Below are positions 51,560 to 61,887 of a DNA stretch of 64,000 nucleotides, in pieces; position 1 is the stretch's first letter; each line of letters opens with the position of its first letter. The stretch comes from Crenobacter caeni. GTDB lineage: Bacteria; Pseudomonadota; Gammaproteobacteria; Burkholderiales; Chromobacteriaceae. Location: assembly GCF_010435965.1 (NCBI RefSeq), contig NZ_JAAGAA010000001.1, forward strand, positions 328,350 to 392,349. Direction: 5' to 3'. The notes below the pieces were generated by a model. It had not been told where the DNA came from. It was given only the letters and a program-made list of their open reading frames with translations, and did not search any database. A program made the translations under genes and the position numbers.

Positions 51560-52138
51560 TTAGAAGTGGTAGCTGACGCCAGCCTGCAGCGCCATGACTT
51601 CTACGCTGGCTTCCTTATTCCCGTATGCGTCTTCGAAGTCGACCTTGCCGTAGTGGGTGAGTTCGGCGAAGACGCGCCAGTCGCTGCTGAGCGTGCTCTC
51701 GACGCCGAAGCCGAAGACCGGGCGGTAGTCGTGCTGGGTTGCGCTCTCTCCGTTGACCGTTGCGCGGGCGCGGGCTTGGGACGCGCCCAGACGGCCGTAC
51801 ACGCCGAACGCGTCGTTGACCGGCAGGTGGCCCAGCGCGCTGAACGACACCGAGCGGAAGTTGGTCTTCAGCTTGTTCGTGCCGTAGTTGCGCTTGCTGT
51901 CGCCCAGGTCCGCGTAGGCGAGTTCCAGCGACAGTTGCGGCATCAGGTAGTAGCCGGCGTTGATCGCGATGCCCGCACGGGTGTTTTCCTGATTGCTGCC
52001 GTTACCACCGAGCACGCCGAAATCGGTCTTGTGACGGGCGATGGCACCGGCGATGCCGATATATTCGTCATCCGGCTGCGCGGCGTGGGCGCCGGCGGCG
52101 AGAACGGTCAGGAGCAGGGCGGAAGTCAGTTTTTTCAT
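51560..52138 (-). CDS. outer-membrane beta-barrel protein
   Basis: The product is 192 aa from the ATG at 52138. The signal peptide MKKLTSALLLTVLAAGAHA is cleaved after AHA. The mature part alternates polar and hydrophobic residues in strands (for example AGIAINAGYYLMPQLSLELAYADLG, FGVYGRLGASQARARATVNG) and ends with SYHF, with the terminal Phe needed for BAM recognition. It fits the OmpA/OmpX-type small porin-like barrels. Function unknown. It is divergent from aspA. Confidence 0.85.
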   Translation of the reverse strand: MKKLTSALLLTVLAAGAHAAQPDDEYIGIAGAIARHKTDFGVLGGNGSNQENTRAGIAINAGYYLMPQLSLELAYADLGDSKRNYGTNKLKTNFRSVSFSALGHLPVNDAFGVYGRLGASQARARATVNGESATQHDYRPVFGFGVESTLSSDWRVFAELTHYGKVDFEDAYGNKEASVEVMALQAGVSYHF

Positions 52139-52350
52139 GTGCGTTGGCCTTGGAGATGGTTGCGCAATGCTATATGAATATTTGTGCATCGGCAAAAACC
52201 ACTGTCGGGGACTGTGCCGGTTGTTGCTTTCGTGCCATGCATTTTTTGCATGACCCCATCCGCATTCGGAATTGGCCGGCAGGCGATGGGCTCGTCTAGA
52301 GTTTCAGCCTTCTTCGCCCCCAGTGGCGCAACGCTTTGAAAGCCCAGAAC
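52139..52350. promoter_or_regulatory. divergent region between the barrel gene and aspA
   Basis: On the minus strand TTGCCG (52195-52190), 17 bases, TAGCAT (52172-52167) is a possible promoter for the barrel gene. A perfect inverted repeat, CATGCA-TTTTT-TGCATG (52236-52252), sits in the middle and could bind a regulator of either gene. No convincing aspA promoter was found. Confidence 0.4.
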
Positions 52351-53754
<1,404 letters not shown>

Positions 53755-53782
53755 TTTGAAGCAGGCGCCGTGGCAGGCTATT

Positions 53783-53807
53783 CTCCATTGTGCATTGCAC
53801 AATGGAG
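53783..53807 (+). promoter_or_regulatory. 25-bp perfect palindrome overlapping a ribosome-binding site
   Basis: CTCCATTGTGCA (53783-53794), one T, TGCACAATGGAG (53796-53807). The right arm contains most of the TGGAGG Shine-Dalgarno of the next gene. As DNA it is a strong dimeric-regulator operator; as RNA it would fold back and hide the ribosome-binding site. Confidence 0.8.
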
Positions 53808-53813
53808 GCTGTC

Positions 53814-54155
53814 ATGGCCGGCTTTCCCTCTCTCGCGGACGCCCGCGCGTCCGCCGTCTTGCGCAGCCAGCACGCCTGGCTGCGTTTCTGTATCTTCTTT
53901 ACGGCGAGGCAGCTGCGCTCACCCGAAGCGTTGCCTGAGCGCTGCCGGCGCCTGCTGCGTCGCCAGCAGGCCGACCGCCTGGCCTTGCTGCACGACACAT
54001 TACCGGCCCTGCTGTGGCCGGCGATTTGCTGGTGCGCCACCCTGCCGCCCGCGCAAGCGGGGCAGTGTCTTGCCGCGCTAGATAGTGCTGCGTGCCGGCA
54101 GCGCCGGCTGATCGTCGAAGCCGCGCGCTCACTCGACGCGCTGGCTCAGGCGTGA
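53814..54155 (+). CDS. hypothetical protein
   Basis: The product is 113 aa from the ATG at 53814, five bases after TGGAGG. It starts MAGFPSLADARASAVLRSQH and looks mainly helical, with many Arg, Leu and Ala residues and several cysteines. No signal peptide or known motif is recognised. Evidence that it is real: a good ribosome-binding site, a palindromic control element just upstream and a terminator exactly at its stop codon. An in-frame ATG at 53790 lies inside the palindrome. Confidence 0.6.
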   Translation: MAGFPSLADARASAVLRSQHAWLRFCIFFTARQLRSPEALPERCRRLLRRQQADRLALLHDTLPALLWPAICWCATLPPAQAGQCLAALDSAACRQRRLIVEAARSLDALAQA

Positions 54156-54186
54156 AAAAAGCCGGGGGGTGCCCCGGCTTTTCTTT
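54155..54186. terminator. bidirectional terminator
   Basis: AAAAAA, AGCCGGGG, loop GGTG, CCCCGGCT and TTTTCTTT. It starts at the stop of the hypothetical gene and also lies 22 bases after the stop of the convergent yggL. Confidence 0.88.
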
Positions 54187-54207
54187 ACGCAGACACCTGC
54201 GGCGTAC

Positions 54208-54576
54208 TTACCACTCGATATTCCACAGGTCGGCCAGCTCGTCGGCGTCGACCGCGTCGACTTCGTCGCGCGCGTTCAGCCACGCGACGAGCGATGCGCG
54301 CATTTCCTCGGTGACCTTGGTGCGGCCAACCGGGAACACGATGCCTTCGAAGCGCTGCACTTCGTCGCCGCCGAAGTGGCCGCCGAAGCTCACGCCCTGC
54401 GCGTCGACCGTCTCGAGCCAGGCGTCGAGCAGCGCGTCCTGCGCCTCGGCCGCCAGTTGTGGCTTGAGGGTAACCAGCAGCGAGAAACCTAGTTCGGTGA
54501 ATTCACCGACCTTCATCTTCTTGCGCTGGCGCGGGCTCAGGCGTTTCAGGCGCTGCTTGCTGTTCGGGTTGTGCAT
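54208..54576 (-). CDS. yggL: YggL family 50S ribosome-associated protein (DUF469)
   Basis: The product is 122 aa from the ATG at 54576 (MHNPNSKQRLKRLSPRQRKK). Family features are the basic N-terminus, KMKVGEFTELGF, and the central FGGHFGGDEVQRFEGIVFP. The E. coli homologue was reported to bind the 50S subunit; its role is unclear. A longer in-frame frame upstream has no support. It is divergent from the lipoprotein gene, with 154 bases between. Confidence 0.9.
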   Translation of the reverse strand: MHNPNSKQRLKRLSPRQRKKMKVGEFTELGFSLLVTLKPQLAAEAQDALLDAWLETVDAQGVSFGGHFGGDEVQRFEGIVFPVGRTKVTEEMRASLVAWLNARDEVDAVDADELADLWNIEW

Positions 54577-54730
54577 GGGAAAGTCCTTCCTTGGAGATAG
54601 CCCGCGATGATGCAGTGTATCTTTTTTTGTCACAAGCCCCTTGAAGTCTTTATGCAAATTGGGTTGTGTTGCGGTTTGGGAGGATAATCGCAGGCAATCT
54701 TGTTGGCAGGACAAAGTGAAGGGATAAACA

Positions 54731-56473
54731 ATGACAAAAAAGGCGCTTAGCCTGATTGGCTGTTTGCTGCTGTCCGCGTGCGGCGGCGGTGGCAGCGGCG
54801 GTGGCTCTCCAGGCTCCCTAGGTAGCTCGTTCGGTGAAACGCCAGTCCGCGTCAGCAGTTGCGTCAGCCTGGCGGCCGGTAACGAGTGTGCGCCCGGCGT
54901 ACGAGTCGAGAGTAATGCCATTGGAGATGGCAGTGCCGTGCTCACCTACGAAAATCAGGGATCGGTACCCCGAGATTTGCTGGTGAGTGGGATTGGCGGC
55001 ATCCACACGGTCAGCGCCGTGCTGTATTCGAGCGATACGACACCGAATGACCTGCCGGATTCCGGTAGTGGCGGCAGGCTGTTCGACGCGGTGTCCCGGC
55101 AGCACAACAGTATCCCCGTACAGATTTCGAAGGAAAACCTGCAAGCGCCTGCTGACTTGCGGGATCTATTGAAAAACAACGTCGGGACTTCTGCGCCTGC
55201 GCCAGTCCAGCCGAGTGGAAACTGGACATCGATCGTCAACGACAACATCACCACTGTCCCAACTGCAAAGCTTGCCGAGCGTGATTTGCCGAACAGTGGC
55301 GGCGGGAAGGTCGTTGTGTGGGGACAGAACACTGCCCTGACGAACCTTTCCTCTTGCGGTGCGCCACTGACGGGCGATGACCTTGCCAAGGCCGACATGA
55401 AGGTAAGCATATGTCAGGCTCAGGCGATGGCCGACATGTTCGCATCTAAGGTCTACCTGCTGGCGACCGAACTGATCGGTACGCCGTGGGGAAACGAAGT
55501 GCCTGCCGCGCTGCAGTCTTGGTTGCTGGATAGGTCAACCAAAGATATCCATATCGTGCTGCTCGATATCACCCCCGATGGCCAACCGCTGGGCACGATC
55601 GGCTACTACTGGTCTGTCAACAGCTTCCGCAAGGGTGTGAAGCCCTACAGCAACGAGGCCCTGGTGTTCTATATGGACGCGGCGACGTTTGCCAAGCTGG
55701 ATCGCTACACGATTGGCGAAACCGAGTACGGGGCCTGGCGGCCCGAGGGCACGTACCCGGCGCTGGGCATGACGACGCTCGCGCACGAGTTCCAGCACAT
55801 GATCCAGTTCTACCAGAAGCAGGTGCGGCACGGTGCTCCGGTGGGGGCAGGCGACACCTTCCAGAACGAGACTGCCGCACAGGCCTTGGGTTATCTGGCC
55901 GGCCGGAAGATGTTCCCCGATGTCGAGACAGACCCGCATCTGAGGACAGAGGTTGTCGGTGGCTTCGAAGGTGAGTTCAGGCAATCGCTCGGTTATTCGG
56001 GTTGTCTGATGGATAGTTGGGGTGGCAGCGGCGACATGTGCTCCGCTGGCGCGCACTACCCGCAGGCGCTGAGCCTTGCGATGTACATGCTGCACCAGTA
56101 CGGACCCGGTATCCTCAAGGATTGGGTGCAGGGGCCGGAGAACGGAATTGCCGCCATCGAAAAGGGGTTGGCGTCGGCGAGTACCGGACTGAAGTACCAC
56201 GAAGTCGTCCGCCGCTGGGGCATCTCGACCCGTATGGAAAAGGCCGCGGGCAATTTGGGCTTCCCTGCCAGGAAGTGGCCGCTCGGCACGGCCACCATTG
56301 ACTTGGGCGCAGTCAGCCCTGGCGCCTATTTCAACTTCAAGGTGGGGAGTTTTACGACGACCCTGCCGGCTGCCAGTGCTCCGCGCTACGCGGTCAATGT
56401 CCAGCCGGGAATTGCAGAGAACACGCGCGTGCGTGTGCCCGGTGGCAGCCGGCTGCATCTGGTCGTGTATTGA
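54731..56473 (+). CDS. lipoprotein with an HExxH zinc-metallopeptidase domain (M30-like)
   Basis: The product is 580 aa. A lipoprotein signal ends at Cys17 (LLLSAC), followed by a glycine-rich linker (GGGGSGGGSPG) that would hold the domain off the membrane. The zinc motif HEFQH (352-356: His352, Glu353, His356) is followed 24 residues later by NETAA (Glu380), which fits a gluzincin third ligand. The preceding region holds VYLLATELIGTPWGN and GQPLGTIGYYWSVN. It resembles the M30 (hyicolysin) group by layout, though this cannot be confirmed by eye. GC content is lower than in flanking genes. The region after residue 460 is unrecognised. Lipoprotein sorting to the outer membrane is likely. Confidence 0.8.
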   Translation: MTKKALSLIGCLLLSACGGGGSGGGSPGSLGSSFGETPVRVSSCVSLAAGNECAPGVRVESNAIGDGSAVLTYENQGSVPRDLLVSGIGGIHTVSAVLYSSDTTPNDLPDSGSGGRLFDAVSRQHNSIPVQISKENLQAPADLRDLLKNNVGTSAPAPVQPSGNWTSIVNDNITTVPTAKLAERDLPNSGGGKVVVWGQNTALTNLSSCGAPLTGDDLAKADMKVSICQAQAMADMFASKVYLLATELIGTPWGNEVPAALQSWLLDRSTKDIHIVLLDITPDGQPLGTIGYYWSVNSFRKGVKPYSNEALVFYMDAATFAKLDRYTIGETEYGAWRPEGTYPALGMTTLAHEFQHMIQFYQKQVRHGAPVGAGDTFQNETAAQALGYLAGRKMFPDVETDPHLRTEVVGGFEGEFRQSLGYSGCLMDSWGGSGDMCSAGAHYPQALSLAMYMLHQYGPGILKDWVQGPENGIAAIEKGLASASTGLKYHEVVRRWGISTRMEKAAGNLGFPARKWPLGTATIDLGAVSPGAYFNFKVGSFTTTLPAASAPRYAVNVQPGIAENTRVRVPGGSRLHLVVY

Positions 56474-56484
56474 GTGCAGAACGC

Positions 56485-56513
56485 AAGAAGGGCGGCCTCG
56501 GCCTCCCTTCTTT
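56485..56513. terminator. hairpin between convergent lipoprotein and ubiD genes
   Basis: AAGAAGGG pairs with CCCTTCTT, and an inner GGC-CTCG-GCC stem lies beyond a one-base mismatch; TTT follows. It probably ends both transcripts. Confidence 0.65.
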
Positions 56514-56527
56514 ACTGATGTACCCAC

Positions 56528-58009
56528 TTACAGGCCCAGTTCGTCCCACATCGCGTCGACCCGGGCGCGGGTGGCCGAGTCCATCACGATGGGCGTGCCC
56601 CATTCGCGCGTGGTCTCGCCTGGCCACTTGTTGGTCGCATCCAGCCCCATCTTGCCGCCGAGGCCCGACACTGGGCTCGCGAAGTCCAGGTAGTCGATCG
56701 GGGTGTTCTCGATCAGCACCGTGTCGCGCACCGGGTCCATGCGCGTGGTGATCGCCCAGATCACCTCCTGCCACGAGCGGGTGTCGACGTCGTCGTCCAC
56801 CACCACGATGAACTTGGTGTACATGAACTGCCTGAGGAACGACCACACCCCCATCATCACCCGCTTGGCGTGCCCCGGATATTGTTTCTTGATGCGGACC
56901 ACCGCCATCCGGTAGCTGCAACCCTCGGGCGGCAGGTAGAAGTCGGTGATCTCTTGGAACTGCTTTTGCAAGATGGGCACGAACACCTCGTTCAGCGCGA
57001 CGCCGAGGATGGCCGGCTCGTCCGGTGGCTTGCCGGTGTAGGTGCTGTGGTAGATCGCGTTCTCGCGCATGGTGATGCGCTCGACGGTGAGCACCGGAAA
57101 GCGGTCCTGCTCGTTGTAGTAGCCGGTGTGGTCGCCGTACGGCCCTTCCAGCGCGGTGTCGTTAGGGTGGATATGCCCTTCGAGCACGATTTCGGCGCGC
57201 GCCGGCACCTGCAGGTCGAAGCCGATGCAGCGGGTCAGTTCGGTGCGCGCGCCGCGCAGCAAGCCGGCGAACTGGTATTCGGACAGGGTGTCCGGCACCG
57301 GGGTGACCGCACCGAGGATGGTCGCCGGGTCGCAGCCGAGCACCACCGCGACCGGATACGGCGTGTCCGGGTGGCGCGCGCAGAACTCGCGGTAGTCGAG
57401 CGCGCCGCCGCGGTGCGCCAGCCAGCGCATGATCACGCGGTTCTTGCCGATGACCTGCTGGCGGTAGATGCCGAGGTTCTGCCGCTTCTTGTTGGGGCCG
57501 CGGGTGACGGTCAGCCCCCAGGTGATCAGCGGGGCCACGTCGCCCGGCCAGCAGTGCTGGATCGGCAGCTTCTCGAGGTCGACCTCGGCGCCTTCCCATA
57601 CGATTTGCTGGCAGGGCGCCTTGCTCACTTCCTTCGGCGCCATCGACAGCACCTGCTTGAGTAGCGGCAGCTTGTCCCACGCGTCGCGCAGCCCCTTCGG
57701 CGGCTCGGGCTCCTTCAGGTAGGCGAGCGTTGAGCCAATCTCGCGCAACTTGTCGACGCTGTCCGCGCCCATGCCGCGCGCGACGCGCTCGGGCGTGCCG
57801 AACAGGTTGGCGAGCACCGGGTAGGCGTAGCGCACGCCATCGCGTTCGGGTCGCTCGAAGAGCAGGGCGGGGCCGCCCGCGCGCAATACGCGGTCACCGA
57901 TCTCGGTCATCTCCAGGTGCGGCGACACCGGGCGGGCGATGCGTTTGAGGTCGCCGTCGGCCTCCAGTTGCGCGATGAATTCGCGCAGGTCGCGGTATGG
58001 ATTTTTCAT
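56528..58009 (-). CDS. ubiD: 4-hydroxy-3-polyprenylbenzoate decarboxylase
   Basis: UbiD decarboxylates 3-polyprenyl-4-hydroxybenzoate in ubiquinone synthesis with prenylated FMN made by UbiX. The protein is 493 aa, usual length, starting [20 protein letters not shown]. Conserved stretches: ICSHPDYAP-type motifs are absent, while [49 protein letters not shown] and [17 protein letters not shown] are present. ubiX is not in the window. No partner gene is adjacent. Confidence 0.95.
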   Translation of the reverse strand: MKNPYRDLREFIAQLEADGDLKRIARPVSPHLEMTEIGDRVLRAGGPALLFERPERDGVRYAYPVLANLFGTPERVARGMGADSVDKLREIGSTLAYLKEPEPPKGLRDAWDKLPLLKQVLSMAPKEVSKAPCQQIVWEGAEVDLEKLPIQHCWPGDVAPLITWGLTVTRGPNKKRQNLGIYRQQVIGKNRVIMRWLAHRGGALDYREFCARHPDTPYPVAVVLGCDPATILGAVTPVPDTLSEYQFAGLLRGARTELTRCIGFDLQVPARAEIVLEGHIHPNDTALEGPYGDHTGYYNEQDRFPVLTVERITMRENAIYHSTYTGKPPDEPAILGVALNEVFVPILQKQFQEITDFYLPPEGCSYRMAVVRIKKQYPGHAKRVMMGVWSFLRQFMYTKFIVVVDDDVDTRSWQEVIWAITTRMDPVRDTVLIENTPIDYLDFASPVSGLGGKMGLDATNKWPGETTREWGTPIVMDSATRARVDAMWDELGL

Positions 58010-58156
58010 GTTTTATGTTCTTTTCATGATCTGGCTCAAGGTTTCACGCGGAGGGCTTTGCTAATTTTGCTGCCATCGATACGCGTATGGGATGTTTGAG
58101 CCACGCGTCTTGACCCAAGATTCTAAACGCAAAAAACCTCACCGTTCAGGAGAATA

Positions 58157-58765
58157 ATGATGAAGAAGTTCGCAATCGCCGCGCTCGCCGCCGCTCTGGC
58201 CGCTCCCGCTTTCGCCGCCCAGGGTGACATCCTGGCCCGCTTCCGCGTGATCGACATTGATCCGAGCGCATCGTGGAGCAATGGCAATGTCGTTCCGGGG
58301 CTGGATGTTGATGTGAAGAGCCAGGTCGCACCTGAGCTCGACTTCACCTACATGATCACCAACAACATCGGCGCCGAACTGATCCTGGGTACTGCCCGCC
58401 ATCAGGTGACCTCGAATAAGCTCGGCAATCTGGGCAACGTCTGGGTGCTGCCGCCGACCGTGACCCTGCAGTACCACTTTGCGCCGGAAGCGGCCTTCCG
58501 TCCGTACGTGGGTGCCGGTATCAACTACACCCGCTTCTACAAGAGCAGCTTGAAGGCAGGTGCTGCAGATCTGGATATCGACAAGAACAGCTGGGGCGGC
58601 GCGCTGCAGGTCGGTGCCGACTACGCGGTCAACAAGGACTACTTCATCAACGTCGACGTCAAGAAGATCTGGATCAAGACCGACGTGAGCCTGAATGGCG
58701 CACATGTGGGTGAGTTGAAGATCAACCCGTGGGTGTTCGGTCTGGGCATCGGCACCAAGTTCTGA
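58157..58765 (+). CDS. ompW: OmpW-family outer-membrane protein
   Basis: A small eight-stranded barrel thought to pass small hydrophobic compounds. The product is 202 aa; ATG at 58157 or the next codon, after TTCAGGAGAATA. A signal peptide ends at AFA (MMKKFAIAALAAALAAPAFA). OmpW features: GDILARFRVIDIDP at the mature N-terminus, YMITNNIGAELILGTARHQV, PTVTLQYHFAP, PYVGAGINYTRFYKSS and the terminal Phe of GLGIGTKF. Confidence 0.94.
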   Translation: MMKKFAIAALAAALAAPAFAAQGDILARFRVIDIDPSASWSNGNVVPGLDVDVKSQVAPELDFTYMITNNIGAELILGTARHQVTSNKLGNLGNVWVLPPTVTLQYHFAPEAAFRPYVGAGINYTRFYKSSLKAGAADLDIDKNSWGGALQVGADYAVNKDYFINVDVKKIWIKTDVSLNGAHVGELKINPWVFGLGIGTKF

Positions 58766-58782
58766 TCCTGGCCATCTCCATG

Positions 58783-58808
58783 CAAGGCGCCTGCGGGCGC
58801 CTTTTTGC
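58783..58808 (+). terminator. terminator after ompW
   Basis: AAGGCGCC, loop TGCG, GGCGCCTT and further Ts. The flanking TGCA on both sides extends the symmetry. The loop is again C(UGCG)G. Confidence 0.88.
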
Positions 58809-58899
58809 ATTGTCTGGCGGCACTGGGCCGCCGGCGCTACACCGTTTATAAGCCGTCCGTGCGGCCCGCTGACAAACGGTACTGTTTGCCCGCTTTGCG

Positions 58900-58992
58900 T
58901 GATCCGCATTTGAGGCGGATCAGCAAACTGCGCTGAGGCCTTGAATTTGCAAGGCATTCCCGGCTTCCCCCCGGGGGGATTTTTGCTACAAT
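58900..58992 (+). promoter_or_regulatory. potABC upstream region: hairpin, G/C palindrome and -10 box
   Basis: TGATCCGC-ATTTGAG-GCGGATCA (58900-58922) is a perfect inverted repeat. TCCCCCCGGGGGGA (58966-58979) is a 14-bp palindrome lying where the -35 of a promoter with -10 TACAAT (58987-58992) should be. No conventional -35 is seen, so the palindrome may be an operator. Confidence 0.5.
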
Positions 58993-59022
58993 TGCGCCCT
59001 TTTTTATGGGCGGGGACGAAAG

Positions 59023-60108
59023 ATGGCGCTCCTTGAAATCCGCAACGTCGTAAAACAGTTCGATGACTTCACGGCTGTCAACGACGTGAGCCTGTCGGTC
59101 GAGGCAGGCGAGTTCTTCACCCTGCTGGGTCCTTCCGGTTGCGGCAAGACCACCTTGCTGCGCATGCTGGCGGGTTTCGAGCAGCCGGACGCCGGGCAGA
59201 TCCTGCTCGACGGGCAGGACATGTCGCGTGTGCCGCCGGAGAAGCGTCCGGTGCATACGGTGTTCCAGAACTACGCGCTGTTTCCGCACATGACGGTGCG
59301 CGAAAATATCGCGTTCCCGTTGAAGATGGCCGGCTGGGCCAAGGACAAGATGGACGCGCAGGTCGACGAGTTGCTGGAAGACGTGCGCCTCACCGAATTT
59401 GGCAAGCGCTACCCGCACGAGATGTCCGGCGGCCAGCGCCAGCGTGTCGCGATCGCGCGCGCGCTGGTCGACCGTCCGCGCCTGCTGCTGCTCGACGAGC
59501 CCCTGTCCGCGCTCGACGCCAAGCTGCGCGAGGAGATGCAGCTCGAACTGATCAAGCTGCAGAAGGAAGTCGGCATCACCTTCGTCTACGTCACCCACGA
59601 CCAGGGCGAGGCGCTGGCGCTCAGCCACCGCATCGCGGTGATGAGCCGTGGTCAGGTCGAGCAGCTCGACATCCCCGAGAACATCTACGGCAACCCGAAG
59701 AACCGTTTCGTCGCCGACTTCATCGGCCAGTGCAATGTGCTGGAGGGGACGGTGCGCGCGGTCGATGGCGGGACGATGACGGTCGATATCAAGGGCTGCG
59801 GCGAGGTGCGTACGCTCGCGGTGCCGGGTGTAACCGTCGGCCAGCAAGGCTGGCTCGCTTTGAGGCCGGAGAAGATCAAGCTCGACAAGGAACTGTCGGA
59901 CCTGCCGGACGAGGCGTATTTCAGGGGGCGCATCCACGACTGCCTGTACCTGGGCGATGTGACCATCTACATCGTCGAGGTTGCCGACGGCGTGCTGATC
60001 GAGGCGATGCTGCCCAACAACATCCCCGGGGTCGCCAAGTTCTTCGACGACGGCGACATCGTCGAGATTGCCTGGCGTTTCGACGCCGGCAGCTTCCTGA
60101 CCGAGTAA
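59023..60108 (+). CDS. potA: spermidine/putrescine ABC transporter ATP-binding protein
   Basis: ATPase of a polyamine importer. The protein is 361 aa. Walker A is GPSGCGKTT (36-44), the signature is [15 protein letters not shown], Walker B is [12 protein letters not shown] and the switch His is in [15 protein letters not shown]-terminal TOBE domain is present ([14 protein letters not shown]...). The ATG follows GGGACGAAAG. potB starts six bases after the stop. Confidence 0.93.
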   Translation: MALLEIRNVVKQFDDFTAVNDVSLSVEAGEFFTLLGPSGCGKTTLLRMLAGFEQPDAGQILLDGQDMSRVPPEKRPVHTVFQNYALFPHMTVRENIAFPLKMAGWAKDKMDAQVDELLEDVRLTEFGKRYPHEMSGGQRQRVAIARALVDRPRLLLLDEPLSALDAKLREEMQLELIKLQKEVGITFVYVTHDQGEALALSHRIAVMSRGQVEQLDIPENIYGNPKNRFVADFIGQCNVLEGTVRAVDGGTMTVDIKGCGEVRTLAVPGVTVGQQGWLALRPEKIKLDKELSDLPDEAYFRGRIHDCLYLGDVTIYIVEVADGVLIEAMLPNNIPGVAKFFDDGDIVEIAWRFDAGSFLTE

Positions 60109-60113
60109 GCGCC

Positions 60114-61001
60114 ATGAAGAACCGTCTGGGCAAATGGCTGCTGTCGTGGCCGCCGCTACTCTATCTGGTGCTGTTTTTCCTGATCCCGACCGCGATCATG
60201 TTCGTCGCGGCGTTCCGCTTTCCCGGTGACTACGGCGGCCTCGCGCCGATGTATTACTACGAGGAAGGCAAGCTCATCTGGGACCTGACGCTGGAGAACT
60301 TCACGCGCCTTGTCGAGGAGCCGATCTATTTCGAGCTGTTCGCCAAGTCCGCGTGGTACGCGGCGCTGACCACGCTGATCTGCCTAGTGATGGCGTACCC
60401 GCTGTCGTGGCTGATTGCGCGTTCGGCGAAGAAGTACCGCGACCTGTTGCTGCTCTTGGTGATCCTGCCGTTCTGGTCGAACTTCCTGATCCGCATCTAC
60501 GCGTGGATGATCATTCTCGGCCCGCAGTCGGCGTTCACTCGTGCGGTCAACTGGGTATGGACCGGCATGGGAGGTGAGCCGGTGCAGCTCTTGTTCACCC
60601 CGTTCGCGGTGATCGTCGGCATGGTCTACGTGCACCTGCCCTTCATGGTGCTGCCCTTGTACGCCAACCTGGAGAAGCACGACCTGTCGCTGTTGTCGGC
60701 CGCGCAGGACCTGGGCGCGAACGCTTGGCAGCGCTTCTGGAGGATTACCTGGCCGTTGAGCCTGCCCGGCGTGTTCGCCGGCTCGGCGCTGGTGTTCATC
60801 CCGGCGCTTGGCATGTTCGCGATTCCGGACATCCTGGGTGGGACCGACTCGATCATGATCGGCAACTTGATCAAGCAGCAGATCCTCGACACCCGCGACT
60901 GGCCGTTCGGTGCGGTGCTGTCGATCATGCTGACGGCCGGGGTGTTGGCGATTGCAATGCTGGGCGCGCTGATCGCGCGCAAGGGGGTGAAGCGTGGCTA
61001 A
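60114..61001 (+). CDS. potB: spermidine/putrescine ABC transporter permease
   Basis: First permease subunit, 295 aa, starting MKNRLGKWLLSWPPLLYLVL. About six membrane segments are present. The EAA-type coupling loop is AQDLGANAWQRFWRITWPLSLPG. It overlaps potC by eight bases. With potA and potC it forms the membrane part of the importer. Confidence 0.92.
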   Translation: MKNRLGKWLLSWPPLLYLVLFFLIPTAIMFVAAFRFPGDYGGLAPMYYYEEGKLIWDLTLENFTRLVEEPIYFELFAKSAWYAALTTLICLVMAYPLSWLIARSAKKYRDLLLLLVILPFWSNFLIRIYAWMIILGPQSAFTRAVNWVWTGMGGEPVQLLFTPFAVIVGMVYVHLPFMVLPLYANLEKHDLSLLSAAQDLGANAWQRFWRITWPLSLPGVFAGSALVFIPALGMFAIPDILGGTDSIMIGNLIKQQILDTRDWPFGAVLSIMLTAGVLAIAMLGALIARKGVKRG

Positions 61002-61791
61002 GGCCAAACAGTCCGCCTGGCTGAAGGTATCGGCCTGGGTGACCTACCTGTTCCTCTACCTGCCGCTGGTGATCGTGGTGGTGTTCTCGTTCAACGACTC
61101 CAAGCTCAACGCGGAGTGGGTGGGCTTCACCACGCGCTGGTACAGCCAGCTGTTCGCCAACGAGAAGATGCTGACCGCGGCGGGCAACTCGCTGCTGATC
61201 GCGCTCGCGGCAAGTTTCCTGTCGACGGTACTGGGCACGCTGGCCGGCATGGCGCTGCACAAGTACAAGGTGCCGTTCCTGAGCTTCCTGGTGCTCACGC
61301 CGATCGCGATTCCCGAGCTTTTGACCGGGGTCAGCCTGGTGATCTTCTTCGTCTTGGTCAACCAGATCCTCGGCATCCTTGAGCTCGGCCTGTTCACCAT
61401 CCTGCTCTCGCACGTCGCGTTCTGCATCGGCTTCGTCGCCATCGTGGTCAAGGCACGCATGCAGGGGATGGACGAGAGCCTGGTCGAGGCCGCGCGCGAC
61501 CTGGGCGCGACGCCTTTTCAGGCGTTCCGGCTGGTGACGCTGCCGGTGATCCGCCCGGGCATCATCGCCGGCGCCCTGATGGCGTTCACGCTGTCGATCG
61601 ACGACTTCGTGATCACCTTCTTTACCGCCGGCGCCGGCGCGTCGACGCTGCCCTTGGAGATCTACTCGATGATCAAGATCGCGGTGACGCCGGAAGTGAA
61701 CGCGGTGTCCAGCCTGCTGATGCTGCTGACGCTGGTACTGATCGTGATCGCCTCGCGCGTCTCGCCCGGTGCCCTGCGCGCGAACGACTGA
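60994..61791 (+). CDS. potC: spermidine/putrescine ABC transporter permease
   Basis: Second permease subunit, 265 aa, starting at GTG within the end of potB (GTGGCTAAGGCC). Six membrane segments are seen, with the EAA loop AARDLGATPFQAFRLVTLPVIRPG and the motif LSIDDFVITFFTAG typical of PotC. The binding-protein gene potD, normally the fourth gene, does not follow; a terminator does. Confidence 0.92.
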   Translation: MAKAKQSAWLKVSAWVTYLFLYLPLVIVVVFSFNDSKLNAEWVGFTTRWYSQLFANEKMLTAAGNSLLIALAASFLSTVLGTLAGMALHKYKVPFLSFLVLTPIAIPELLTGVSLVIFFVLVNQILGILELGLFTILLSHVAFCIGFVAIVVKARMQGMDESLVEAARDLGATPFQAFRLVTLPVIRPGIIAGALMAFTLSIDDFVITFFTAGAGASTLPLEIYSMIKIAVTPEVNAVSSLLMLLTLVLIVIASRVSPGALRAND

Positions 61792-61812
61792 GCGCGCAGC
61801 TGCGGCAATCGG

Positions 61813-61836
61813 GGCAGGCTTGGGCCTGCCTTTTTT
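61813..61836 (+). terminator. terminator after potC
   Basis: GGCAGG, loop CTTGGG, CCTGCC and then TTTTTT, about 20 bases after the potC stop. Confidence 0.85.
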
Positions 61837-61887
61837 ACGTGCGCCGGGGATGCCGCGGCGCGCTTGCCCGCCGGCAGGCGCCGCCGT

